From assembly GCA_965226155.1 (NCBI GenBank), contig OZ245331.1:620001-684000 (forward strand): a stretch of DNA of 64,000 nucleotides, read 5' to 3'. Numbering within the stretch: position 1 is the first letter of the stretch; every line of letters begins with the position of its first letter. The position numbers and the translations under genes were made by a program. The notes beneath the pieces were generated by a model that was not told the origin of the DNA, did not search any database, and saw nothing but the letters and a program-made list of their open reading frames with translations. This document shows positions 8,254-17,549 of this stretch, piece after piece. Source of the DNA: G965226155 sp965226155 (GTDB lineage Bacteria; Pseudomonadota; Gammaproteobacteria; Eutrophobiales; Eutrophobiaceae).

Positions 8254-10713
8254 ATGTTGAGGTTTATCCTTTCAGTATTACTTTCCCTAATGATGATTTG
8301 TATCATTTCTCTTACTGTTGTCTCCATCATTGTTATTCCAGAACTACCAGACATCGAGACCCTAAAGGATGTTCGGATGCAAGTCCCATTACGGGTCTAC
8401 ACACACGAAGGGGCACTGATAGCCGAATTCGGAGAGAAACGGAGAACCCCGATTAATATCAAGGATGTACAAAAGAACTTGATTAATGCCTTTGTTGCCG
8501 CAGAAGACGATAGATACTTCCGACACCCGGGAGTTGATTGGCAAGGTCTCGCACGTGCGACTTTAAACCTAATCCAAACGGGAGAAAAATCTCAGGGCGG
8601 CAGTACTATCACCATGCAAGCAGCGCGCAATATTTTTTATACAAGCGAAAAAACTTATTGGCGAAAGATTAACGAAATCTTTCTGGCACTAAAGATGGAA
8701 ACCGGATTAACAAAAGAAGAGATACTCGAACTTTATCTGAATGTCATCTACTTTGGTCAACGGGCCTACGGTGTTGGTGCAGCGGCACAAGTTTATTATG
8801 GCAGCAATGTCAATGAACTAACTTTAGCGCAAATTGCTATGATCGCTGGCCTGCCGAAGGCGCCTTCGACTACAAACCCAGTTACAAATTCTGAACGGGC
8901 TAAGGACAGACGAAGTTACGTACTAGGCAGAATGCTTGAACTGGGTTATATCAACCAAACAGAATACGATATTGCTAATGAATCACAGATAACAGCGAGT
9001 CTACATAAGCCATCGACTGGGATCGAAGCACCCTATGTTGCTGAAATGGTCCGGAAGCAACTCGTTGACCAATACGGGGATGAAGCGACCACGGCTGGAT
9101 ATAAAGTCACAACAACTATACGGAACAAAAACCAAGTTGCTGCCAATCATGCCTTACGAATGGGTGTACTTGAATATGATACCCGGCATGGATATAGGGA
9201 GCCAGAAAGCCATATTGATCTGGAGACGGTTACTGATGAGGACGACTGGAAACAATTACTTGAAACTTTCCCCGTCATAGCAAATTTATATCCGGCATTA
9301 ATTACTGATGTCAGAGAACAGTCTGTCACTGCATTTCTAACTGGCATCGGTATTATCAATATCGGTTGGGAAGGATTGGTATTTGCCCGTAAATATATTG
9401 ATCAAAACACTCGCGGCCCTGAATTAAAAAACGCAGGAGATATTATCACCGCAGGTGACGTAGTCAGAGTAATTGAAGATGAAATGGGGCAATGGAGACT
9501 GTCACAATTACCTGTAGTTGAAGCAGCTTTTGTCTCACTCGATCCTAATAATGGTGCAACACTGGCGCTTACAGGCGGATTCGATTTCTCAAAAAGCAGT
9601 TTTAATCGAGTCACCCAAGCAAGCAGACAGCCCGGTTCAGGTTTCAAACCATTTATTTATTCTGCGGCGTTGGAGCAAGGATATACCGCAGCCAGTATTA
9701 TTAATGATGCTCCCCTGGTGAAAGAATTCGCAGGCGTAGAAGATATATGGAGGCCGGAGAATTTCAGTGGCAGATATTACGGGCCAACGCGGTTAAGAGA
9801 AGCACTGGTCAATTCCAGGAACATTGTTTCGATCCGTTTGCTCGATGCGGTCGGTATTGAGCAGGCACTTGATCACATTGTTAAGTTTGGATTCGACTCC
9901 AGCCATCTACCCCACAGTCTCTCTCTTGCACTAGGCAGTGGTGATTTATCACCTTGGCAGATGGCTACTAGCTATTGTGTATTTGCCAATGGCGGCTACA
10001 AGGTCAATCCCCACTTCATTGAAAGGATTGAAGACTACAATGATCAAATAATTTTTGAAGCTATTCCCTATACCATTTGTCGCGATTGCGAGACCGACCA
10101 GGAATTACCAGCAGACCTCACACACAATCCAACCCAAACTGACACTGATTTGGAACTCAACACCATTCCACAATTCATTTCCGTAACAGAATCCGATCAA
10201 GAGTTAAAATATGCACCACGTGTTATCAACGCCGAAAACATTTGGATTATGAATTCCATTACTAGAGACGTTATTAGACGAGGCACAGGCAGGCGTGCAT
10301 TAGTTTTAAATCGATCTGATATATCGGGAAAAACAGGGACAACCAACGATCAACATGATGCCTGGTTCTACGGCTACAATTCTGCTGTTGTTGCAGTCGC
10401 CTGGGTGGGATTTGATAATTTTACAGAATTAGGCCGGAACGAAGTTGGTGGAAAAGCAGCACTACCGATCTGGATAGAGTACATGCAGACAGCATTGGCC
10501 GATATCCCGGAATATATACCTGAACAGCCATCCGGAACTGTCACCGCCAAAATCGACCCAACAACAGGACAATTAGCTAATGCAGATAACCCTGATGCTA
10601 TATTTGAAGTATTCAGATCCAAGTACGTCCCAAACACTGTCCACAAAAATTTAGGGGCAGATACTTTTGTGGAAAAACCTGAATACGAGAAAATCCCTGA
10701 GAATCCATTCTGA
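8254..10713 (+). CDS. mrcA: Penicillin-binding protein 1A (bifunctional transglycosylase/transpeptidase)
   Basis: PBP1A polymerises and cross-links peptidoglycan on the periplasmic face of the inner membrane. The 819-residue chain has an N-terminal membrane anchor (residues 2-30), a GT51 glycosyltransferase domain with EDDRYFRHPGVDW and GGSTITMQAARN, an OB-like insert, and a transpeptidase domain. The transpeptidase motifs are the SxxK box in RQPGSGFKPF, an SxN-type NSRN segment, and SGKTGTT near residue 692. A tail with DPTTGQLA follows, as in other class A PBPs. Length and neighbours (divergent from pilM) match gammaproteobacterial mrcA/ponA. The reading frame is intact. Confidence 0.95.
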   Translation: MLRFILSVLLSLMMICIISLTVVSIIVIPELPDIETLKDVRMQVPLRVYTHEGALIAEFGEKRRTPINIKDVQKNLINAFVAAEDDRYFRHPGVDWQGLARATLNLIQTGEKSQGGSTITMQAARNIFYTSEKTYWRKINEIFLALKMETGLTKEEILELYLNVIYFGQRAYGVGAAAQVYYGSNVNELTLAQIAMIAGLPKAPSTTNPVTNSERAKDRRSYVLGRMLELGYINQTEYDIANESQITASLHKPSTGIEAPYVAEMVRKQLVDQYGDEATTAGYKVTTTIRNKNQVAANHALRMGVLEYDTRHGYREPESHIDLETVTDEDDWKQLLETFPVIANLYPALITDVREQSVTAFLTGIGIINIGWEGLVFARKYIDQNTRGPELKNAGDIITAGDVVRVIEDEMGQWRLSQLPVVEAAFVSLDPNNGATLALTGGFDFSKSSFNRVTQASRQPGSGFKPFIYSAALEQGYTAASIINDAPLVKEFAGVEDIWRPENFSGRYYGPTRLREALVNSRNIVSIRLLDAVGIEQALDHIVKFGFDSSHLPHSLSLALGSGDLSPWQMATSYCVFANGGYKVNPHFIERIEDYNDQIIFEAIPYTICRDCETDQELPADLTHNPTQTDTDLELNTIPQFISVTESDQELKYAPRVINAENIWIMNSITRDVIRRGTGRRALVLNRSDISGKTGTTNDQHDAWFYGYNSAVVAVAWVGFDNFTELGRNEVGGKAALPIWIEYMQTALADIPEYIPEQPSGTVTAKIDPTTGQLANADNPDAIFEVFRSKYVPNTVHKNLGADTFVEKPEYEKIPENPF

Positions 10714-10957
10714 CGAGGGAAGTCATTTACCATAAACAGATCACAGCGCTTTGCTAGTTTAAGGTAATCAGTTCTACATCTAATAACAAATATCCATGCT
10801 CAGGGTGATTTATTCCGGGACAAAGCACAATAACTTGCCAAGAATAATATTTACATTTATCTCATTTGTAACATCCGTAATTAAAATCGGATAACATTTG
10901 TGCACAGAAACCTCGTACTCTGTTTCGCAATGCAAAAATAAAAGTCCAAAGGGGCCA

Positions 10958-13159
10958 ATGTTAACTTTACAAGTCATCTTACCGATACCGGTTCGACATC
11001 ATTTCGATTACTTACCATGCTTGGATATAACTAAAGAAAAGTTACAACCTGGTGTCCGCGTACTCGTCCCATTCGGCAAAAATAAACGTTGTATTGGAAT
11101 ACTAGTCGGTATATCTGACGAGAGACAAAAATCAGGTTATAAATTAAAAAAAATATTTAAAATCCTCGACGATAAGCCTCTCATTAACAAAGAACAACTT
11201 AAACTGATGAAATGGGCAAGCGAATATTATCTCCACCCTTTGGGTGAAATTGTATTTACAGCTCTCCCTAAGTTTCTTCGACAGGGGAAAAAAGCCAATC
11301 AGAGCTCATCCTCAATCTGGAAGCTCACAGAATGTGGGAGGCAATTCGAGGCTGATAAAATTAAACGGTTTAGCAAGCAAAAGAAAATTCTCGAGTTGCT
11401 TGCCAAAAACTTAGACGGGATGAGCACGATAGAGTTGTCTAAGATTTTTGCTCGCTGGAAACCATCAATGAAATCATTACAAGAAAATGGACTTGTTGAT
11501 CAAGTGTTGAATCAGGCTAGCCCCGTAACAGGTGATGGTAGTAACGCTTCAGGCATTCATTTCAGCGGGGAACAAAAGGATGCAATCGATACTATCATGC
11601 CCTTGCTCGGTACCAACAGTAGGATACTACTAGATGGAATCACTGGGAGCGGAAAGACAGAAATTTACCTTGAATTAGTCAAGGCTGTAATACATCAAGG
11701 GTTACAGGCACTAATACTGATACCTGAAATAGGATTGACTCCACAATTTATCACTCATATCAAACAACGGATCCAGACATCAATAGTCATTCTGCATTCT
11801 TCAATGTCGGATGGAGAGAGGCTACAAGGCTGGGTTGACGCAGGTGAGGGTAGAGTTTCGGTGATACTCGGTACGCGTTCGGCGGTATGGACGCCTATGG
11901 CAAGACCCGGCATTTTCATCATCGACGAAGAACATGATACTTCATATAAACAGAATGACGGGTTCCGCTATTCTGCTCGAGACATAGCAATTATGCGTGG
12001 GAAAAATCTCAGTGTCCCCGTCATCCTGGGATCAGCAACACCATCTATCGAATCCCTTTACAATGCGAGCATCAATAAATACAAACGAATTACCCTGACT
12101 GAACGCGTCGGGACAGCGTTCCTACCGAAAATTCAAATCGTCGATCTACGCAGACAAAAAATGACTGGAGCACTCTCAGGGATTCTACTGAAATCAATCG
12201 AACATGAACTAGCAAAACGCAAACAAATATTATTATTTCTGAACAGGCGTGGGTATTCACCCATACTCATGTGCCACTCATGTGGATGGATATTATCATG
12301 TGAACGATGTGCTATCCCAATGACATACCATAAACATAAAAATAGGATGTTATGCCATCATTGCGGAGCGTCATCATTACCATCTAATAAATGTGTAAAT
12401 TGCCAGGAAGCGGATCTAATCCACATAGGACATGGTACGGAAAGAATCACCGAAACATTGTCAGAAGTATTTCCGAATGCGCGAATTCTACGCATTGATC
12501 GTGATACGACAAGGCGAAGGGGCGCTATGAATGACATGGTTGACAGAATTAAAACTGGTAAAGCCGATATCCTAGTTGGAACCCAAATGCTAGCAAAAGG
12601 TCATCATTTCCCAGATGTCACTCTGGTCGGTATTATTGACACTGACCGGGGACTGTTTAGTTCTGATTTCCGCGCAGGAGAAAGAATGGGGCAACTCTTG
12701 GTACAAGTAAGCGGACGAGCAGGGAGATCCACGTCGCCAGGAAATGTATTGATACAAACGCATTTCCCCGATCATCCACTACTAACTACATTAATTAATC
12801 AAAATTACGCCTCCTTTGCTGATTACCTTATAGATGAACGAAAAGCGACCAGATTACCTCCGTTTTCACACATGGCTATGTTACGAGCTGAAGGCTATGA
12901 CGAAAAACTACCAATGATGTTCCTGAGCGAAGCATGTGAATTACTTAAGCGAGATACACATGGTATCGAGGTAAACGGCCCCTACCCAGCCCCCATTGAA
13001 AAGAGGCTGGGGAGATATCGATTTCAGTTAACTATACAATCACCAAACCGTGTTTTGATCCAAAAGATGCTTCGACCAAGGATACAGGTCCTTGATACTC
13101 TCAAAAGCGGTAAAAAAATCCGCTGGTCTCTCGATATCGACCCACAGGAAATGCTATGA
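10958..13159 (+). CDS. priA: Primosomal replication-restart helicase PriA
   Basis: PriA recognises stalled forks, unwinds the lagging arm and loads the replisome. The product has an N-terminal 3'-DNA-binding domain, Walker A GITGSGKTEIY, the DEEH box IDEEHDTSYKQ, and a cysteine-rich zinc segment (CHSCGW, CERC, CHHCG, CVNC) inserted in the helicase core. Helicase motifs GTQMLAKGHHFP and QVSGRAGR follow. An upstream TTG at 10898 extends the frame, but the ATG at 10958 has a good AAGGGGCC-type ribosome site and gives the usual N-terminus (MLTLQVILPIPV, 733 residues). IS30 copy 1 is inserted 37 bases past the stop, between priA and argS. Confidence 0.95.
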   Translation: MLTLQVILPIPVRHHFDYLPCLDITKEKLQPGVRVLVPFGKNKRCIGILVGISDERQKSGYKLKKIFKILDDKPLINKEQLKLMKWASEYYLHPLGEIVFTALPKFLRQGKKANQSSSSIWKLTECGRQFEADKIKRFSKQKKILELLAKNLDGMSTIELSKIFARWKPSMKSLQENGLVDQVLNQASPVTGDGSNASGIHFSGEQKDAIDTIMPLLGTNSRILLDGITGSGKTEIYLELVKAVIHQGLQALILIPEIGLTPQFITHIKQRIQTSIVILHSSMSDGERLQGWVDAGEGRVSVILGTRSAVWTPMARPGIFIIDEEHDTSYKQNDGFRYSARDIAIMRGKNLSVPVILGSATPSIESLYNASINKYKRITLTERVGTAFLPKIQIVDLRRQKMTGALSGILLKSIEHELAKRKQILLFLNRRGYSPILMCHSCGWILSCERCAIPMTYHKHKNRMLCHHCGASSLPSNKCVNCQEADLIHIGHGTERITETLSEVFPNARILRIDRDTTRRRGAMNDMVDRIKTGKADILVGTQMLAKGHHFPDVTLVGIIDTDRGLFSSDFRAGERMGQLLVQVSGRAGRSTSPGNVLIQTHFPDHPLLTTLINQNYASFADYLIDERKATRLPPFSHMAMLRAEGYDEKLPMMFLSEACELLKRDTHGIEVNGPYPAPIEKRLGRYRFQLTIQSPNRVLIQKMLRPRIQVLDTLKSGKKIRWSLDIDPQEML

Positions 13160-13196
13160 CTTATCTACACATCACACTATTCTATACATTACATAT

Positions 13197-14265
13197 CGCG
13201 GATTCAACTTTGAAGTGCAACGTTGATGTTAAAAAAGACTTCATGTGGTGTTTTTGAATTAAGTGTTTTTCTGGGACGGTGATTGAGTTTTTTCATGACC
13301 AAGTTTAACTGCTTTTGTGTAATCGTGCTGAAGTCCATTTTCTTTGGGAAGTACTGTCGAATGAGACCATTGATATTTTCATTTAAACCCCGTTCCCAGG
13401 AGGAATAAGGATGTGCAAAATAGAACCCCGCGTTCAATTGTTGAGCAATAACCTCATGCTCAGCAAATTCTTTTCCATTATCCGAGGTGATCGTGTGAAC
13501 CGACGCCTTCATATTAGACAACAATCGCACGATAGCTTGCCTGACGGCAGAGGCAGTTCGTCGTTTCACATGTGCAAATCAAGGTGTACATCGACTTGCG
13601 CTCGCTCAAGGTGACCAGCGCCTGTCGATGGCCTTTGCCGATGACGGTGTCCACTTCCCAGTCACCGATGCGTGTCTTCCTGTTCACAATGGCTGGACGC
13701 TTATCAATGCTGCCCTGATTCACCAGAACCCCACGACGTTGATAACTACCATAACGCTTCTTTCGTTTCTTCTGGCAACGCAAGTACCGGTACAGCTCAC
13801 CGCCGTCTGCCTTGTCCTGGTATATGTAGTGATATATCCATTCATGACTCAGAGCGATACCTTCTCGTTTATGCAACCAGTCACTGATTTGCTCAGGACT
13901 CCATTCGTCCCGCAGCCAGACCTCTACTCGCTCCCACAAGGTCATGGGGAGTCGCTGTTGTTGGCTGGCTTCTCGACGCGCTTGCCGGAGCAACTGAGCT
14001 TGGCGGGGTCGATAGCCTCTCAAGCCACGGTTGCGTCTGAGTTCACGGCTAATAGTAGATTTATGCACGCCTATCAAGGTGGCTATCTCCGTTTGTGTAT
14101 GTCCTGCTTTCATCAGGGCGTAAATCTGGTAACGTTGATGCTCGGTAAGCTGTGTGTAGTGTCTCATCTGTGCCTCTCTTTCTTGCTGGAACGAAAGGTA
14201 AGGATGCTACCGCAGCTTGCCGTTCGTGCCACCTAATTGAGTTGCACTTACAAATTGAATTCACG
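13197..14265 (-). mobile_element. IS30-family insertion sequence, copy 1 (transposase frameshifted)
   Basis: This 1069-base element has imperfect terminal inverted repeats of about 25 bases. One end begins CGCGGATTCAAC and the other, read inward, begins CGTGAATTCAAT; both continue to AGTGCAAC. It is flanked by a 3-base direct repeat, TAT, at 13194-13196 and 14266-14268. It lies between priA and argS, transcribed against them. It is nearly identical to three other copies in the window. Confidence 0.95.
13204..14167 (-). pseudogene. IS30 transposase, frameshifted (copy 1)
   Basis: This DDE transposase of the IS30 family starts at the ATG at 14167 and carries an N-terminal helix-turn-helix (TQTEIATLIGVHKSTISREL). 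It should end at 13204, but an extra A in the run at 13576-13578 (AAA here, AA in intact copies 3 and 4) shifts the frame after YTLI. The catalytic Asp-Asp-Glu residues are split between the two frames: GDWEVDTV before the shift, TSDNGKEF and WERGLNENINGL after it. The product is almost certainly inactive, although the ends could still be moved in trans by intact copies. Confidence 0.93.
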
Positions 14266-14331
14266 TATCAATGTAAAATCGATATAACAACTAATGAAAT
14301 TATTTGCCTATTTTTTTCAACCATACCCCGA

Positions 14332-16083
14332 ATGAAACAGCGACTGGAAACTCAGCTAAATGCCTCAGTAAAAGAATTGCTCGATGAGTATCCTATATCG
14401 ACCGAAGTGGAATACTCGGTCGAACTGGAGAGAGTAAAGGATAGTAAACACGGTGATTATGCATCAAACATTGCCATGGTTCTGGCAAGACCCCTGAAAA
14501 AGCCACCGAGAGAGATAGCATTAGCAATCATCAATCTTTTTCCAGATTCTGATCAGCTCGAAAAGATTGAAGTAGCCGGACCTGGATTTATTAATTTTTA
14601 TTTAAGACAGAATTTATACTACCAGACGCTGTCTGACGTGCTGACCGAAGGCAAAAAATATGGCCGTTCTGGATTCGGTAGTAAACAAAAAATCTTGCTT
14701 GAATTTGTATCTTCCAATCCAACCGGACCCATACATGTCGGACATGCACGAGGTGCAGCGTATGGTGCTACCTTGTCTAACATCATGGAAGCCGTAGGTT
14801 TTGAAGTTACTCGGGAATACTATGTTAATGATGTGGGGCGGCAGATGGACGTACTCACATTAAGTGTATGGCTGCGATATCTGGAGCACCTCAATGCCAG
14901 CGTAGTCGCTTTCCCAATCACTGCCTATCAGGGTGATTACATAAAAGGTATTTCTACTAAACTAGCAGACCTCAAGGGTGATATGTATTCAGCAGCTGTT
15001 TCGGCTTTCGATTCCATCTCCGGCACGGACCATGATCAAGAAAAACAAATTGATGAACTGATTGCAATCTCAAAATTAACTCTGGGAGAAGATAGTTACA
15101 GATTTATTTTCGATTATTCACTGAACCAGATTCTGGATGAGATACGTGAAGATCTATCTGAATTTGGAGTAGATTACGATAACTGGTTCTCAGAACGATC
15201 ACTTATGGAAGATGGTTCAATCAAAAAATGTATCGATTCTTTACAACAAAAAAATGAAATATATGAAAAAGATGGTGCCCTCTGGTTTCGTTCAACAAAC
15301 TATGGAGACGAAAAAGACAGGGTTGTTGTACGCGAAAACGGACAAATAACCTATTTCGCATCTGATATAGCCTATCATCTGAATAAGTTTGAGCGTGGCC
15401 ATGATTTGATAATTAACATTTGGGGTGCAGACCATCATGGTTACATTTCTAGGGTCAAGGGTGCTATTAAAGCACTAGGCGTAGATACAGATAAACTCCA
15501 GATACTCTTGGTTCAGTTTGCGACTTTATATAGAGAAAAAGAGAAACTGCAGATGTCGACCCGTTCTGGTGAATACGTTACCCTGACACAATTACGTGAT
15601 GAGATTGGCAATGATGCATCAAGATTCTTCTACATAACACGCAAAGCCAAACAACATCTTGATTTTGACTTGGAACTTGCAAAATCCCAATCCAATGATA
15701 ACCCAGTGTATTATATTCAATATGCTCATGCGAGGATCTGTAGCGTCCTAAATCAGATGCAAGAACGTAGACTCGAACTCAACATTAAATCTGGACTTGA
15801 AAATACGACCCTGCTTGTCCAGGACCAAGAACTGTCATTGTTGAAATCACTAACTAGCTATCCTGAAGTGATACTTACAGCAGCTAAAAATTACGAACCA
15901 CATACGATTGCTTTCTTCCTGAGAGATCTCTCCAATGAATTTCATACCTATTACAACTCTTTCCAGTTTCTTATTGATGATACCAACTTACGTCATGCAC
16001 GGATTTGTTTGATAATGGCTACCAAACAAGTCATCAGTAACGGGCTAGATCTATTGGGTGTATCCGCACCTGAAGTAATGTAA
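14332..16083 (+). CDS. argS: Arginyl-tRNA synthetase
   Basis: ArgRS charges tRNA-Arg. The likely start is the ATG at 14332, giving 583 residues. The same frame is open upstream to 14152, but that part lies inside the IS30 end. The chain has the N-terminal additional domain, the class I HIGH box as HVGH in SNPTGPIHVGHARGAA, a KMSKS-like loop LQMSTRSGEYVTL, and the C-terminal anticodon domain (LRDLSNEFHTYYNSF). The stop overlaps the start of the SPOR gene (TAATG). The IS30 end is only 66 bases upstream, so the gene must use a promoter in that gap, in the IS end, or read-through. As an essential gene with an intact frame, it shows the insertion was tolerated. Confidence 0.95.
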   Translation: MKQRLETQLNASVKELLDEYPISTEVEYSVELERVKDSKHGDYASNIAMVLARPLKKPPREIALAIINLFPDSDQLEKIEVAGPGFINFYLRQNLYYQTLSDVLTEGKKYGRSGFGSKQKILLEFVSSNPTGPIHVGHARGAAYGATLSNIMEAVGFEVTREYYVNDVGRQMDVLTLSVWLRYLEHLNASVVAFPITAYQGDYIKGISTKLADLKGDMYSAAVSAFDSISGTDHDQEKQIDELIAISKLTLGEDSYRFIFDYSLNQILDEIREDLSEFGVDYDNWFSERSLMEDGSIKKCIDSLQQKNEIYEKDGALWFRSTNYGDEKDRVVVRENGQITYFASDIAYHLNKFERGHDLIINIWGADHHGYISRVKGAIKALGVDTDKLQILLVQFATLYREKEKLQMSTRSGEYVTLTQLRDEIGNDASRFFYITRKAKQHLDFDLELAKSQSNDNPVYYIQYAHARICSVLNQMQERRLELNIKSGLENTTLLVQDQELSLLKSLTSYPEVILTAAKNYEPHTIAFFLRDLSNEFHTYYNSFQFLIDDTNLRHARICLIMATKQVISNGLDLLGVSAPEVM

Positions 16084-16679
16084 TGCCAAAAGATTATAAA
16101 AATGTCAGAAAAGTACAAGACGGTCATGGCCGGGCAAAAGGCAATATCTTGTCATTTATAACCGGGCTAGTTTTGGGGATGTTTCTATCTTTTATCATCT
16201 ATATTAGCCAGGATGGTACACTGTACAAACCATTTGACTCCTCAGGTAAAAAAACCGAGACAAGTGACGCCACCAAATCAAAAGATGGTATTACTCCTCT
16301 TGCTAATGAGGACAACGCTGTTCCAACTCCACGCTTTGACTTCTATAACATACTACCAAACAAGGAAATTAATATTTCCGAATGGGTAGCTGAAGATCAA
16401 GTTAGCCAGGAAAGCTCAACGAATGACCAATCCGATCTTTATATCCTCCAGGTTGGATCATTCAAACAATTTGAAGCGGCTGACCAGGTAAAAGCCCAGT
16501 TAGCATTACTCGGTATCAGCGCAGATATTCAGCGTGTAGTGATAAACGGTCAAGACACAAGATACAGGGTAAGAGTAGGCCCACATAACAACACAGCAGA
16601 GTTGAACAAACACCGTAACCGTCTACTGGAAAATAATCTCGATTTCATAGTACTGAAATTGAGAGCAGATGACGCTTAA
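16083..16679 (+). CDS. SPOR-domain protein, FtsN-like
   Basis: This 198-residue bitopic membrane protein has a short basic cytoplasmic N-terminus, one transmembrane helix (about residues 23-43), a low-complexity periplasmic linker, and a C-terminal SPOR domain (about residues 118-195, opening LYILQVGSFKQFEAA). SPOR domains bind glycan strands stripped of stem peptides at the division septum. Position directly after argS with overlapping stop and start matches ftsN in many gammaproteobacteria, and FtsN is a late divisome activator. It is shorter than E. coli FtsN (319 residues), so I call it FtsN-like rather than FtsN. Confidence 0.85.
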   Translation: MPKDYKNVRKVQDGHGRAKGNILSFITGLVLGMFLSFIIYISQDGTLYKPFDSSGKKTETSDATKSKDGITPLANEDNAVPTPRFDFYNILPNKEINISEWVAEDQVSQESSTNDQSDLYILQVGSFKQFEAADQVKAQLALLGISADIQRVVINGQDTRYRVRVGPHNNTAELNKHRNRLLENNLDFIVLKLRADDA

Positions 16680-16713
16680 GTTTTTGACTGTACATCTACA
16701 TGTTTTTTAGTTT

Positions 16714-16787
16714 TGGAGCGGGTGATGGGAATCGAACCCACATTCTTAGCTTGGGAAGCTAATGTTCTACCACTGAACTACACCCGC
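16714..16787 (-). tRNA. tRNA-Gly (anticodon CCC)
   Basis: A 74-base cloverleaf on the minus strand has acceptor arms GCGGGTG and CACCCGC, a T-loop GGTTCGATTCC, an anticodon stem TTAGC/GCTAA with loop TTCCCAA, and an encoded CCA end. Loop position 34-36 reads CCC, decoding GGG. Confidence 0.95.
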
Positions 16788-17149
16788 ACATATTGTTAAT
16801 GACAAAGCCCTATCAGGATTTTGGGACGCCTGTATATAAATACTTTGTTCATGTCATTCATACCATCAAATTGTGGCCTGCTAGAAAAGAAACGGTCAAA
16901 AAGCAGTAACGGGCATTTTTAAGTTGATTTCATCAGAAAAACCAACCATTCCATATACCTATTAGGACTGAAACACGGGTATCTCGGCCAGCCTATTTTA
17001 GTGTAATATCCACAATATTAAGGGGAATCATAAGTGCGGGATAATAGGATAAAAATACTAAACTTTAAATATCCCTAAAATTTCAATGACTTATAATTAA
17101 TAAAAATAATATTACCTACTTTTGTGAACACATCAAATAGCCTTATTTT
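16788..17149. other. Intergenic region without a visible gene
   Basis: This is a 362-base AT-rich gap between tRNA-Gly and the receiver gene. I see no coding frame, RNA gene or strong hairpin. It should contain the tRNA promoter (minus strand) and the receiver promoter (plus strand). Confidence 0.5.
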
Positions 17150-17539
17150 ATGACAACTAGCACAAGAAAAACGATAGCTGTAGTCGATAACAGCCCTACA
17201 GTTATGGAGCTATTTGAGCGCGGTATGCAAGAATTGGAAATTGAATTAAAGGCATTTGATTCCACTGAAGAAGCCTGGCCCTACTTTAAATCAAACAAAC
17301 CCGATCTAATTTTCCTCAATATTAAGATGCCGGGCAAAGATGGTCTGACCATACTGAAAGAATTACGAGAACTTCCTCTGCATAAAGATACATTGGTTGT
17401 AATGATAAGCTCTAAGGATTATGCTCAGGATCGGTCAATAGCTAGTGACTTGGGAGCTTTGGATTTTATAACCAAGCCGATGCCGATAAAAACGATACGA
17501 GATACGGTAATCAAGCATCTAAATATTGATCCCTCTTAA
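17150..17539 (+). CDS. Stand-alone receiver domain lacking the phospho-acceptor Asp
   Basis: This 129-residue single-domain response-regulator fold has no output domain. The usual landmarks can be aligned: the acidic pocket at VVDNSP (Asp13, Asn14), the phosphorylation loop at LIFLNIKMPGKDG, the switch Ser87 in VMISSKD, and Lys109 in ITKPMP. The residue that should be the phospho-acceptor Asp is Asn57, and the second acidic-pocket residue is Asn14. A normal His-to-Asp phosphotransfer is therefore not expected; it may be a constitutive or protein-binding pseudo-receiver, or a decaying gene. IS30 copy 2 begins 11 bases past the stop, separating it from the MBL-fold gene with which it may once have shared a transcript. 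Confidence 0.85.
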   Translation: MTTSTRKTIAVVDNSPTVMELFERGMQELEIELKAFDSTEEAWPYFKSNKPDLIFLNIKMPGKDGLTILKELRELPLHKDTLVVMISSKDYAQDRSIASDLGALDFITKPMPIKTIRDTVIKHLNIDPS

Positions 17540-17549
17540 CGTTTACATA

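Noticed and set aside
13628..14236. Plus-strand open frames within the IS30 copies (also near 17981, 37518 minus strand, 55502)
   Set aside because: They are antisense shadows of the transposase that recur in every copy and show no protein-family signal.
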